Positions 7,151 to 14,506 of a stretch of DNA of 23,391 nucleotides are shown piece after piece. The DNA comes from CAZWSC01 sp964636385 (GTDB lineage Bacteria > Eisenbacteria > RBG-16-71-46 > CAIMUX01): positions 1-23,391 of the forward strand of contig CAZWSC010000045.1 of assembly GCA_964636385.1 (NCBI GenBank). Reading direction: 5' to 3'. Below the pieces are notes generated by a model that saw only the letters and a program-made list of their open reading frames with translations, searched no databases and had not been told where the DNA came from. How positions within the stretch are numbered: position 1 is the stretch's first letter; every line of letters begins with the position of its first letter. A program made the position numbers and the translations under genes.

Positions 7151-7549
7151 ATGAGTGTATCTGATCCGATTGCCGACATGCTGACATGCATCCGCAATGC
7201 CTGCCAGGCAGGCCACAGGCGGGTGGACGTTCCTGCATCGCGGTTGAAGGAGAACGTAGTAAAGGTCCTGGAGCGGGAGAAGTTCGTTGCGAACTACCGC
7301 CGGATCGAGGATTCCAGGCAGGGCGTGCTGCGGATCTACCTCAAGTACGAGGATGAGGCCGGGTCCGTCATCCGTCACATCCGGAGGATCAGCAAGCCCG
7401 GGCGGAGAATCTATGTGGGCAGTGACAAGATCCCGATTATCCGGGCCGGCCTTGGAATGGCCATCTTGTCCACTCCCAGGGGTGTTCTGACCGACCGCGA
7501 GGCCCGCGAAGAGGGCGTCGGCGGAGAGCTGCTGGCGGAGATCTGGTAG
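7151..7549 (+). CDS. rpsH: 30S ribosomal protein S8
   Basis: S8 is a primary 16S rRNA binder (central domain) and the spc operon repressor in E. coli. The 132-residue product begins MSVSDPIADMLTCIRNACQAG, the classic S8 opening, and ends with the signature STPRGVLTDREAREEGVGGELLAEIW. The reading frame is open well upstream into rpsN; ATG 7151 is chosen from the conserved start. It begins 11 nt after rpsN. Its Shine-Dalgarno is weak, with only G-rich sequence (TAGGGGG) around the rpsN stop. Confidence 0.95.
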   Translation: MSVSDPIADMLTCIRNACQAGHRRVDVPASRLKENVVKVLEREKFVANYRRIEDSRQGVLRIYLKYEDEAGSVIRHIRRISKPGRRIYVGSDKIPIIRAGLGMAILSTPRGVLTDREAREEGVGGELLAEIW

Positions 7550-7551
7550 GA

Positions 7552-7594
7552 GGCTCTGCGGAGCCGCAGCAGTCGAGGCCCTTCGTACGGCCTC
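7552..7594 (+). other. Tandem hairpins between rpsH and rplF
   Basis: Two perfect stems occupy the 59-nt spacer. CTGCGG (7556-7561) pairs with CCGCAG (7564-7569), overlapping an alternative GGCTC/GAGCC stem (7552-7565). Downstream, GAGGCC (7575-7580) pairs with GGCCTC (7589-7594) over an 8-nt loop. The second stem stops just before the rplF ribosome binding site (GGAGG, about 7596-7600). No T-tract follows, so not a simple terminator. Confidence 0.4.
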
Positions 7595-7608
7595 TGGAGG
7601 CGAGTCGA

Positions 7609-8154
7609 ATGTCAAGGGTAGGCAAAAAGCCGATCAACGTTCCCGCGGGCACCAAGGTAGACGTGGACGGACGGGTGGTCACGGCCAAAGGGCCGTTGGG
7701 CGAGCTGAGCTATGAGCTGCTCCCGGGCATAGACCTGCGGCAGGAAGGTGCTGTGATACACATCCTGGCCGACCTCGATTCCGACAACAGGAAGATCAAG
7801 GCTCTCTGGGGTGTCTCCAGGGCCATGGTCAACAACCTTGTGGAAGGGGTTTCGCGGGGATTCTCTAAGACCCTGGAGATAAAGGGCACAGGTTGGCGTT
7901 TCGCCATGAACGGGCCGGCCCTTGAGGTGAACATCGGCTATTCACATCCCGTGCGTATGGAGGTGCCGGAGGGGCTGAAGGCCGAGGTTGCCGACCGTCC
8001 CCCCAAGGTCACGATAAGCGGCATCAGGAAGCAGGCTGTGGGCCAGTTTGCTGCCGAGATCCGTGCCCTCAAGCCGCCTGAGCCGTACCAGGGCAAGGGG
8101 ATCCGCTTTGAAGGAGAGCAGGTTCGCAGGAAGGCCGGGAAGTCGGCCGGTTAA
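7609..8154 (+). CDS. rplF: 50S ribosomal protein L6
   Basis: L6 lies near the GTPase-associated region of the 50S subunit. The 181-residue product begins MSRVGKKPINVPAGTKVDVD and contains the two repeated L6 folds, with VKGPLG-like (TAKGPLGELSYEL) and the C-terminal signature KPPEPYQGKGIRFEGEQVRRKAGKS. ATG 7609 follows GGAGG. Family-normal length; nothing missing. Confidence 0.97.
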   Translation: MSRVGKKPINVPAGTKVDVDGRVVTAKGPLGELSYELLPGIDLRQEGAVIHILADLDSDNRKIKALWGVSRAMVNNLVEGVSRGFSKTLEIKGTGWRFAMNGPALEVNIGYSHPVRMEVPEGLKAEVADRPPKVTISGIRKQAVGQFAAEIRALKPPEPYQGKGIRFEGEQVRRKAGKSAG

Positions 8155-8167
8155 TGACCACGGGCGG

Positions 8168-8184
8168 CCGGGCCGCGAGCCCGG
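8168..8184 (+). other. Inverted repeat between rplF and rplR
   Basis: CCGGGC (8168-8173) and GCCCGG (8179-8184) are exact complements around CGCGA, in the 57-nt spacer ahead of rplR. No T-tract follows. It belongs to the same pattern as the other spacer hairpins. Confidence 0.35.
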
Positions 8185-8211
8185 ATCCGGGTTGAGGAGC
8201 TTGAAGGAACC

Positions 8212-8583
8212 ATGGCTTCGATCGCAAAGAAGAGAAGAGAGTCGCGGCTTCGCCGCCACCGCAGGATCCGCAAGGACCTGTCAGGTACGGGGGATGTGCC
8301 CCGTCTGGCTGTATACCGCAGCCATGTGCACATCTACGCGCAGCTGGTGGATGACGTGGCCGGCCGTTCTCTCTGCGGGACATCCACGCTGGATCCTTCC
8401 CTGAAGGAGAGCCTGTCGGGGAAGTCCAAGTCGGAGAAAAGCAGGCTGGTGGGCAAGAGGATCGCGGAGATCGCCAAGAGCAGGGGTTTCGGGAAGGTCG
8501 CCTTCGACCGCGGCGGGTATGTCTATCACGGCCGCATCAAGGCCCTTGCCGAGGGTGCACGGGAAGGCGGGCTCCTCTTCTAG
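8212..8583 (+). CDS. rplR: 50S ribosomal protein L18
   Basis: L18 binds 5S rRNA together with L5 and L25. The 123-residue product has RRRHRRIRKDLSGTGDVPRL-like basic start (residues about 10-30), RLAVYRSHVHIYAQLVDD, and the family C-terminus AEIAKSRGFGKVAFDRGGYVYHGRIKALAEGAREGGLLF. ATG 8212 follows GGAG/AAGGA. Position between L6 and S5 is canonical. Confidence 0.96.
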   Translation: MASIAKKRRESRLRRHRRIRKDLSGTGDVPRLAVYRSHVHIYAQLVDDVAGRSLCGTSTLDPSLKESLSGKSKSEKSRLVGKRIAEIAKSRGFGKVAFDRGGYVYHGRIKALAEGAREGGLLF

Positions 8584-8619
8584 GAGCTGCATAAGAGGAA
8601 GAGACGGGAGGACCTGGCG

Positions 8620-9198
8620 TTGAGAGGAGACAGAGGGGGCAGGCGGGATCGCACCGAGTGGGACGCCCAACCCGAATTTGTCGAGCGGGTCATCAGCATC
8701 AATCGCGTGGCCAAGGTTGTGAAGGGCGGCCGACGCTTCGGGTTCAACGCCATAGTGGCGGTGGGGAACCAGAAGGGCAAGGTTGGCGTCGGCCTGGGCA
8801 AGGCGAATGAGGTTGCAGACTCCATCCGCAAAGGAGCCGAGGCGGCCCGGAAGAACATGATGGAGATTCCCCTCATCAAGGGGACGCTTCCGCACGAGGT
8901 GCTGGGCATCGCGGGTGCGGGCCGTGTGCTGATAAAGCCTGCGTCGGCCGGTACCGGAGTGATTGCCGGCGGCGGGGTGCGCGTCGTTCTCGAGGTTTCC
9001 GGCATTCAGGATTGCCTGGCCAAGAACCTCGGGTCGAGCAATCCCCACAACTCGGTGCAGGCGACCGTCAACGCCCTGAAGAGCCTGACAAGCGCGGCAA
9101 CGGTTGCGCGGCGCAGGGGGCTTCCGGTCAGCCATTTCGTCGGCAGGAAGGGAAAGGTTTCCGATGGCGAAGAAGTTGAGAATCCGGCAAATCCGTAG
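8620..9198 (+). CDS. rpsE: 30S ribosomal protein S5 with extended C-terminus
   Basis: S5 helps keep decoding accurate and unwinds mRNA at the entry channel. The 192-residue product has the double-stranded RNA binding fold (FVERVISINRVAKVVKGGRR, FNAIVAVGNQKGKVGVGLGKA) and the C-terminal domain (GTGVIAGGGVRVVLEVSGIQ). The TTG start at 8620 follows CGGGAGG (8605-8611). After the usual end near residue 175 an acidic tail (KVSDGEEVENPANP) extends into the following gene, so its last 35 nt overlap rpmD. Confidence 0.94.
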   Translation: MRGDRGGRRDRTEWDAQPEFVERVISINRVAKVVKGGRRFGFNAIVAVGNQKGKVGVGLGKANEVADSIRKGAEAARKNMMEIPLIKGTLPHEVLGIAGAGRVLIKPASAGTGVIAGGGVRVVLEVSGIQDCLAKNLGSSNPHNSVQATVNALKSLTSAATVARRRGLPVSHFVGRKGKVSDGEEVENPANP

Positions 9199-9352
9199 CG
9201 TGATAAACACGCAGGAGAGCCACAAGCGCACTATCCGCGCGCTGGGAATCCGCCGGATGCAGCAGCAGGTGACGCTGCCCGACAACGGGGCCATCCGCGG
9301 GATGGTGCGTCACGTGCGTCACCTTGTTTCGGTTGAGGAGGTCGAGGAGTAG
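9164..9352 (+). CDS. rpmD: 50S ribosomal protein L30
   Basis: L30 is a small 50S protein, absent from some lineages. The 62-residue product, MAKKLRIRQIRSVINTQESH then KRTIRALGIRRMQQQVTLPD and NGAIRGMVRHVRHLVSVEE, matches L30 over its whole length. ATG 9164 is chosen because L30 similarity begins exactly there. It starts 35 nt inside the 3' end of rpsE in a different frame, with GGAAAGG (about 9151-9157) as likely ribosome binding site. Translation is probably coupled to rpsE. Confidence 0.93.
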   Translation: MAKKLRIRQIRSVINTQESHKRTIRALGIRRMQQQVTLPDNGAIRGMVRHVRHLVSVEEVEE

Positions 9353-9392
9353 GCCGCGGGGCGCTCTTCAGCCTCTCCCAGGGGATGAATCG

Positions 9393-9845
9393 ATGAAACT
9401 GAATGAACTGAGGCCGGCAAAGGGCGCCACCCGTCCGCGCAAGCGGGTTGGGCGGGGGCAGGGATCCGGCACCGGCGGCACTTCCGGGCGTGGCCATAAG
9501 GGGCAGAAGTCCCGTTCGGGTGGCGGCACAAACCGCGGTTTCGAGGGAGGAACGATCACCCTGGTCCGCAGGCTGCCAAAGGGCGGGTTCAAGAACGTCA
9601 ACCGGGTCGAGTTTCAGGTGATAAATGTGTCCGACCTCGTCCGGTTCGAACCCCAGACCGAGGTGACACCGGTTCTCCTGAAGGAGCGGAACCTGGCCAA
9701 GAAGCTGTACCTGCCGGTCAAGCTCCTTGCGAAGGGAGAGGTGGACCGCCCGGTGAACGTGCTTGTCCATGCAGTGAGCGAGGCGGCGCGCCGGAAGGTG
9801 GAGGCCGCCGGAGGCACGGTGACACTCATCGAACCCAGAAGCTGA
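9393..9845 (+). CDS. rplO: 50S ribosomal protein L15
   Basis: L15 is a late-assembly 50S protein with a long basic N-terminal extension. From ATG 9393 the product is 150 residues: MKLNELRPAKGATRPRKRVG, a glycine/arginine-rich stretch (GRGQGSGTGGTSGRGHKGQK) and GGFKNVNRVEFQVINVSDL. The frame is open upstream to about 9324 inside rpmD, but the conserved start fixes 9393. The Shine-Dalgarno is GGGG-like (9381-9384). secY follows 9 nt after the stop. Confidence 0.95.
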   Translation: MKLNELRPAKGATRPRKRVGRGQGSGTGGTSGRGHKGQKSRSGGGTNRGFEGGTITLVRRLPKGGFKNVNRVEFQVINVSDLVRFEPQTEVTPVLLKERNLAKKLYLPVKLLAKGEVDRPVNVLVHAVSEAARRKVEAAGGTVTLIEPRS

Positions 9846-9854
9846 GGCTAGTCG

Positions 9855-11168
9855 ATGCTGCAAAGTATACAGTCGATGTTCCGGATCCCCGAACTGAAGC
9901 GGAGGATCTTCTGGACCCTGGGCCTGCTGGTGGTCTACCGCCTGGGAAGTCAGGTCCCCACCCCGGGTGTGGATGGCTCGGCGCTGGCGAGCTTCTTCGC
10001 CGCTCAGTCCAGGCACACGCTCTTTGGGCTGTACGACCTCTTCGTGGGCGGCAACTTCCAGAGGGCCTCGATCTTTGCGCTGGGCATCATGCCCTACATC
10101 AGTTCGTCGATCATCATGCAGCTCTTCGGGGCCGTCATACCGTACTTCGAGCGGCTGAAGAAGGAAGGCGAGGAGGGTCAGAAGCGGATCACGCAGTACA
10201 CCCGCTACGGGACCGTTCTTCTGTCGGTGGTTCAGGGTATCGGCGTAGCGGTCTTCCTGGAGAGCCTGAACCAGGGCTCCAGCATCCCGATCGTCCCCGA
10301 TCCAGGCATCGGGTTCCGCCTGCTTACGGTGCTGACCATGGCCAGCGGAACCATCTTTGTGATGTGGCTTGGGGAAATGATAACGGAGCGGGGGATCGGC
10401 AACGGGATCTCACTCATCATCTTCATAGGGATCGTGGCCCGTGCGCCCATAGACGTCTACAATACGATCACGCAGGTGCGGATCGGCGCGCTGAACCCGG
10501 TCGTGATGATCCTCTTCATTGCGGTGATGCTCTTCATCACGGCGATCGTCGTCATGTTCACCCAGGGACAGAGGAAGATCCCGGTCCAGTACGCCAAGAG
10601 GATCATGGGCCGGAAGATGTACGGCGGTCACACGACGCACCTTCCGCTTCGGGTCATAACCGCCGGCGTGATCCCGATCATCTTTGCGCAGTCCATCATC
10701 ATCTTCCCGGGTACCCTGGCCAGCTTCTTCCCGGACAACGAGATGATGATGACAGTGGTGCAGTGGTTCTCTCCGGGCAATTTCATCTACACGCTGCTGT
10801 ACGCCGTGATGATCATCTTCTTTGCATACTTCTACACCGCCATCATCGTCAACCCGGTCGACATGGCGGAGAACATGAAGAAGGTGGGCGGGTTCGTGCC
10901 GGGGATCCAGCCGGGCAAGAACACCGCGGAGTACATCGACAGGATCCTGCTGCGGATCACGCTGCCGGGGGCGATCTTCCTGGCCGCGATCGCCGTCCTT
11001 CCGGACATCCTGACCCGCCATGTGCAGATCCCGTTCTATTTCGGCGGGACGAGCCTGATCATCATCGTGGGTGTGGCGCTGGATACACTGCAGCAGATCG
11101 AATCGCATCTACTGATGCGGCACTATGATGGGTTTATGAAGAAGGGCAAGCTCCGGGCGAGGCGCTAG
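9855..11168 (+). CDS. secY: Preprotein translocase channel subunit SecY
   Basis: SecY is the protein-conducting channel of the Sec translocon in the inner membrane, working with SecE, SecG and SecA. The 437-residue product shows about ten hydrophobic segments. Signatures seen are VYRLGSQVPTPGVD after TM1, ALGIMPYISSSIIMQLF (TM2), YTRYGTVLLSVVQ, the SecA/ribosome-binding cytoplasmic loop with GQRKIPVQYAKRI, NPVDMAENMKKVGGFVPGIQ-PG, and a basic C-terminus LRARR. ATG 9855 follows GAGG. Position after rplO and before adk is canonical. Confidence 0.97.
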   Translation: MLQSIQSMFRIPELKRRIFWTLGLLVVYRLGSQVPTPGVDGSALASFFAAQSRHTLFGLYDLFVGGNFQRASIFALGIMPYISSSIIMQLFGAVIPYFERLKKEGEEGQKRITQYTRYGTVLLSVVQGIGVAVFLESLNQGSSIPIVPDPGIGFRLLTVLTMASGTIFVMWLGEMITERGIGNGISLIIFIGIVARAPIDVYNTITQVRIGALNPVVMILFIAVMLFITAIVVMFTQGQRKIPVQYAKRIMGRKMYGGHTTHLPLRVITAGVIPIIFAQSIIIFPGTLASFFPDNEMMMTVVQWFSPGNFIYTLLYAVMIIFFAYFYTAIIVNPVDMAENMKKVGGFVPGIQPGKNTAEYIDRILLRITLPGAIFLAAIAVLPDILTRHVQIPFYFGGTSLIIIVGVALDTLQQIESHLLMRHYDGFMKKGKLRARR

Positions 11169-11192
11169 GAGCGGCGGAGGAAGTTCAGAATC

Positions 11193-11870
11193 ATGAGGCT
11201 GATCCTTCTGGGAGCACCAGGTTCGGGCAAGGGGACGCAGAGCGAGCTCCTGACGGCGCACTACAGGATTCCCCAGATCTCGACCGGTGACATGCTGCGG
11301 GCGGCGCTTTCTGCGGGAACCCCCCTGGGCCAGGAGGCGCACCGTTACATGCGCGCGGGCGACCTGGTGCCGGATGCGGTCATACTCGGGCTTGTCCGGG
11401 AGAGGCTCGGCGCCCCTGACGCGGGGGGCGGCTTCATCCTGGACGGGTTCCCGCGGTCGATTCCGCAGGCGGAGGGGCTTGACGGCCTGCTCGGCGACTT
11501 GAACTGGAAGCTGGACCGGGTGGTCAAGATCGATGTGGACAGGGATGCTTTGATGGCCCGTCTCACAAGCCGGCGTGTCTGCCGCAGCTGCGGGGCCGTG
11601 TACAACCTGGCAAGCCTTGCACCCGGCAGTGAGAGTGACTGCGCCAAGTGCGACGGGAAGCTGTACCAGCGGGATGACGACACGGAGGAGACCGTGCGCC
11701 GGCGCCTGGATGTCTACGAGCGCCAGACGAAGCCGTTGGCTGACTACTACGGCGCCCGGGGAAGCCTTGCAGTCATCGACGGGAACGGCGAGGTTGAAGC
11801 CGTCTTCGCCAGGATCCGTCAGGTGCTGGAAGGCGGCAGTGGCTGCTGCGGTTCCGGCGCCGGGTCATGA
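11193..11870 (+). CDS. adk: Adenylate kinase, zinc-LID type
   Basis: Adenylate kinase interconverts ATP + AMP and 2 ADP in the cytosol. The 225-residue product has the P-loop GAPGSGKGT (7-15), the AMP-binding STGDMLR (30-36), and FILDGFPRS (81-89). The LID domain holds four zinc ligands, C130, C133, C150 and C153. Arginines of the ETVRRRLDVY segment (167-175) are present. The C-terminus has an unusual GGSGCCGSGAGS tail. Start ATG 11193 follows GGAGG. The stop overlaps the map start by 4 nt, so the two are translationally coupled. Confidence 0.97.
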   Translation: MRLILLGAPGSGKGTQSELLTAHYRIPQISTGDMLRAALSAGTPLGQEAHRYMRAGDLVPDAVILGLVRERLGAPDAGGGFILDGFPRSIPQAEGLDGLLGDLNWKLDRVVKIDVDRDALMARLTSRRVCRSCGAVYNLASLAPGSESDCAKCDGKLYQRDDDTEETVRRRLDVYERQTKPLADYYGARGSLAVIDGNGEVEAVFARIRQVLEGGSGCCGSGAGS

Positions 11871-12622
11871 TCCATATCCGAAGGCCCGAGGAGATCGAGA
11901 GGATAGGCGAGAGCTGCCGGATTGTGGCCGAGGCGCTGGATCTGGCGGCGTCGATGGCGGTGCCCGGTGCGCTGACCGGCGACATTGACAGGAAGCTGGA
12001 GGACTTGATCCGCGACCGGGGGGCGGAGCCCTCGTTTCTGGGATACCGCGGATACCCGGCTTCGACCTGTATCTCGGTCAACGAGCAGGTGGTCCACGGC
12101 ATTCCCGGGGACCGGGAGCTGATCGAAGGCGACATAGTGGGCATCGACGTCGGGGCCTGCAAGAGCGGCTACCACGGCGATTCGGCCAGGACCTTCGGAG
12201 TCGGGACGATCAGCGACGTGGCGGCAAGGCTCCTGCGGGTGACGCTGGAGGCGTTGTTGGCCGGGATAGGAGCAGCGAGGCCGGGCGCGAGACTGGGAGC
12301 GATCTCCAATGCTGTGCAGAGTCGCGCGGAGGAGGCCGGGTTCTCGGTCGTGCGCGACCTTGTCGGCCACGGGATCGGACGGAAGCTCCATGAGGAGCCC
12401 CAGATCCCGAATTACGGGCCTGCTGATGCAGGACCCATCCTGCGTGAGGGGATGGTTCTGGCCATCGAGCCGATGGTCAACTCGGGCGCTTATGCGGTCC
12501 GGGTCATGGAAGATGAGTGGACGGTCGTGACATTCGACGGATCGTTGTCCGCTCACTTCGAACACACTATCGTGGTCACGCGGGAAGGCGCCAGGATCCT
12601 GACAGGGTCCAGGGCCGGTTGA
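11867..12622 (+). CDS. map: Methionine aminopeptidase, type I
   Basis: It removes the initiator methionine from nascent proteins. The 251-residue type I enzyme has all five metal ligands: D94 and D105 (VGIDVGACKSGYHGDSARTF), H168 (LVGHGIG), E201 (AIEPMV) and E232 (FEHTIVVT), plus substrate-binding H78 (VVHGIPGD). There is no N-terminal zinc-finger extension. ATG 11867 overlaps the adk stop (ATGA). The usual downstream partner infA is absent; a 175-nt spacer leads to rpmJ. Confidence 0.97.
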   Translation: MIHIRRPEEIERIGESCRIVAEALDLAASMAVPGALTGDIDRKLEDLIRDRGAEPSFLGYRGYPASTCISVNEQVVHGIPGDRELIEGDIVGIDVGACKSGYHGDSARTFGVGTISDVAARLLRVTLEALLAGIGAARPGARLGAISNAVQSRAEEAGFSVVRDLVGHGIGRKLHEEPQIPNYGPADAGPILREGMVLAIEPMVNSGAYAVRVMEDEWTVVTFDGSLSAHFEHTIVVTREGARILTGSRAG

Positions 12623-12677
12623 GAGGGGCGATTCCGGGAGTGTACCGGATGATACCCGGGCTTTGCGTCCATGAGCC

Positions 12678-12692
12678 GGCTGCTGTGCAGCC
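12678..12692 (+). other. Small hairpin in the map-rpmJ spacer
   Basis: GGCTGC (12678-12683) and GCAGCC (12687-12692) are exact complements around TGT. The 175-nt spacer holds no other structure I can support; it is too short for a complete infA (about 72 codons) and shows no IF-1 similarity. A tandem CCGG palindrome lies near 12744-12754. Confidence 0.35.
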
Positions 12693-12797
12693 GCGCGGGG
12701 ACGGGGCCTTGGAGACAGAGGAGCTTTCGACCTGCGGTCAGAACGGCCGGCCGGCAATGCGGCGGGCAGGACAGGTCGGGGAAGGAACGGCGGTACG

Positions 12798-12911
12798 ATG
12801 AAGGTGCGCGCATCGGTCAAGAAGATCTGTGAGCACTGCAAGATCATCAAGCGAGAAGGGGTGATTCGGGTCATCTGCAAGAACCCCAGGCACAAGCAGA
12901 GGCAGGGGTAG
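12798..12911 (+). CDS. rpmJ: 50S ribosomal protein L36, zinc-binding
   Basis: L36 is the smallest ribosomal protein and binds 23S rRNA near L6 and L16. The 37-residue product, MKVRASVKKICEHCKIIKRE followed by GVIRVICKNPRHKQRQG, is the full standard length. The zinc ligands C11, C14, C27 and H32 are all present, so this is the C+ form. ATG 12798 lies after GGAAGGAACGG. It precedes rpsM, the normal beginning of the alpha section. Confidence 0.96.
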   Translation: MKVRASVKKICEHCKIIKREGVIRVICKNPRHKQRQG

Positions 12912-12931
12912 GACCGGGTAGTTTCCCGGTC
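12912..12931 (+). promoter_or_regulatory. Perfect 7-bp hairpin just upstream of rpsM
   Basis: GACCGGG (12912-12918) and CCCGGTC (12925-12931) are exact complements around TAGTTT. It starts directly after the rpmJ stop and ends a few bases before the rpsM ribosome binding site GAGGAGG. In E. coli the S4 protein controls the alpha operon by binding a structured mRNA region at rpsM; a similar role here is possible from position but unproven, and no pseudoknot was worked out. Confidence 0.4.
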
Positions 12932-12948
12932 GAGCGAGGAGGTTTGCC

Positions 12949-13338
12949 TTGGCACGCATTGCGGGAGTCGACATCCCTGGTGACAAGAGGGTGGAGGTGT
13001 CACTCACCTACATCTATGGGATCGGTCCGTCGATTTCGAAGAGGATCCTGAGCAGGACAGGCGTCGATCCCAACAAGAGAGTCAAGGACCTGACCGACGA
13101 GGAAGCGGCCCGTCTTCGCGGTGAGATCGAGAACAACCACCGCGTTGAGGGAGCCCTCCAGACCGAAGTCGGGATGAACATCAAGCGCCTGATGGACATT
13201 GGGTGCTATCGCGGGCTGCGCCACCGTCGGAATCTTCCGGCGCGCGGGCAGCGAACCAAGACGAACGCCCGGACCCGCAAGGGGCCCAAGAAGACAGCCG
13301 GCGCGATGAAGCGCCCCAAGCCCGGTAAGAAGGGTTGA
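12949..13338 (+). CDS. rpsM: 30S ribosomal protein S13
   Basis: S13 is in the 30S head and forms bridges to L5. The 129-residue product begins MARIAGVDIPGDKRVEVSLT with YIYGIGPSISKRIL and has the H2TH-type core. It ends with the basic LRHRRNLPARGQRTKTNART and a Lys-rich tail. The TTG start at 12949 is supported by GAGGAGG (12936-12942) and the conserved start. First large gene of the alpha section. Confidence 0.96.
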   Translation: MARIAGVDIPGDKRVEVSLTYIYGIGPSISKRILSRTGVDPNKRVKDLTDEEAARLRGEIENNHRVEGALQTEVGMNIKRLMDIGCYRGLRHRRNLPARGQRTKTNARTRKGPKKTAGAMKRPKPGKKG

Positions 13339-13353
13339 GGGAGGTAAGAGCTC

Positions 13354-13743
13354 TTGGCCAAGCCAGTCAAGAAGACCAGGAAGAAGGACCGTAAGGTCGG
13401 CCTGAACGGGGTGGTGCACGTGCACGCCACCTTCAACAACACGATCATATCCATCACGGATACGGACGGCGCGGTGGTCTCCTGGGCGAGCGCCGGGAAG
13501 GTCGGCTTCAAGGGGTCCCGCAAGAGCACGCCGTTCGCGGCCCAGATGGCTGCGGAGAACGCCGCGAAAGAGGCCATGACCATGGGTATGCGCAAGGTCG
13601 AGGTCTGGGTGAAGGGCCCGGGCACGGGCCGCGAGGCCTCGATCCGCGCCCTGTCTGCGGCCGGGATGGAGATAACAGCGATCCGGGACGTCACACCCAT
13701 TCCCCACAATGGGTGCCGTCCCCCCAAGCGTCGCAGGGTATAG
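13354..13743 (+). CDS. rpsK: 30S ribosomal protein S11
   Basis: S11 forms part of the 30S platform around the E site. The 129-residue product has GVVHVHATFNNTIISITDTD, SWASAGKVGFKGSRKSTPFA and the conserved end ITAIRDVTPIPHNGCRPPKR. The TTG start at 13354 follows GGGAGGT. The N-terminal basic run (KKTRKKDRK) is normal. It starts 15 nt after rpsM. Confidence 0.97.
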   Translation: MAKPVKKTRKKDRKVGLNGVVHVHATFNNTIISITDTDGAVVSWASAGKVGFKGSRKSTPFAAQMAAENAAKEAMTMGMRKVEVWVKGPGTGREASIRALSAAGMEITAIRDVTPIPHNGCRPPKRRRV

Positions 13744-13809
13744 CGGGAAGCAAGAGGAAGCGGGACTCAGGGCGCAGGGGGCGCCTGTCCTGATAAGACG
13801 GAGGGTTTG

Positions 13810-14439
13810 ATGGCCCGGTATCTTGATGGGAAGTGCCGCCAGTGCCGGCGGGAAGGGATCCGTCTCTACCTGAAGGGTGAGCGGTGTTACTCCGACAAAT
13901 GCGCGCTCGAGCGCAAGGCATATCCGCCGGGCGAGCACGGTCAGAGCCGCCGGATGAAGATCACGCCTTACGGGCAGCAGTTGCGCGAGAAGCAGAAGGC
14001 CCGGCGGATCTACGGCATCATGGAGCGGCAGTTCCGGAACTACTTTGCGAAGGCTGAGCACAGGCAGGGCGTGACCGGCGAGATCCTGCTCCAGATGCTG
14101 GAGACCAGGCTGGACAACGTCGTCTACCGCATGGGCATTGCCCCGTCACGTAACGCCGCCCGGCAGCTGGTCCGCCACGGTCATGTGCAGGTCAACGGCC
14201 GCAAGGTCGATATCCCCAGCTTCAGCCTGAGGCCGGGGGACACAGTTTCCATCAAGGAGAAGAGCAAGTCACTGGCAGTAGTCAAGGATACTGTGGCCAA
14301 CCGCCGGCGCACGGAGATGCAGGAATGGCTGGACTTCGATGAGAAGGCCATTTCCGGCCGGTTGCTGCAGCTGCCCAACCGGGATCAGATCCCGGTGCCT
14401 CTGCAGGAGAAGCTGATCGTCGAGCTCTACTCGAAGTAG
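13810..14439 (+). CDS. rpsD: 30S ribosomal protein S4, zinc-binding (C+)
   Basis: S4 nucleates 30S assembly by binding the 5' domain of 16S rRNA, and in many bacteria represses its own operon. The 209-residue product begins MARYLDGKCRQCRREGIRLY with four cysteines (C9, C12, C26, C31) forming a zinc site, and holds an S4 RNA-binding domain (about 99-160: RLDNVVYRMGIAPSRNAARQ, LVRHGHVQVNGRKV). ATG 13810 is preferred to the adjoining TTG 13807 and follows GGAGGG (13800-13805). Confidence 0.96.
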   Translation: MARYLDGKCRQCRREGIRLYLKGERCYSDKCALERKAYPPGEHGQSRRMKITPYGQQLREKQKARRIYGIMERQFRNYFAKAEHRQGVTGEILLQMLETRLDNVVYRMGIAPSRNAARQLVRHGHVQVNGRKVDIPSFSLRPGDTVSIKEKSKSLAVVKDTVANRRRTEMQEWLDFDEKAISGRLLQLPNRDQIPVPLQEKLIVELYSK

Positions 14440-14451
14440 TTGATTGGCGTT

Positions 14452-14488
14452 TCCGGCCTGGATGCCGGAGCGCCGGCCGGCCGGCCGG
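14452..14488 (+). other. Hairpin and tandem CCGG palindrome upstream of rpoA
   Basis: TCCGGC (14452-14457) pairs with GCCGGA (14464-14469) over CTGGAT. Immediately after, CCGG occurs four times in tandem (14473-14488), a fully self-complementary stretch. AGGAGG, the rpoA ribosome binding site, begins 2 nt later (14491). This could mask the site, but no regulator is implied by the sequence. Confidence 0.45.
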
Positions 14489-14506
14489 TCAGGAGGATCG
14501 AGAAGA

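Noticed and set aside
12623..12797. A gene in the map-rpmJ spacer, including infA
   Set aside because: No frame shows IF-1 similarity, the space is too short, and open frames crossing it are shadows.
14473..14488. CCGG repeat as a CRISPR or satellite array
   Set aside because: Only four 4-bp units without spacers; too short for either.
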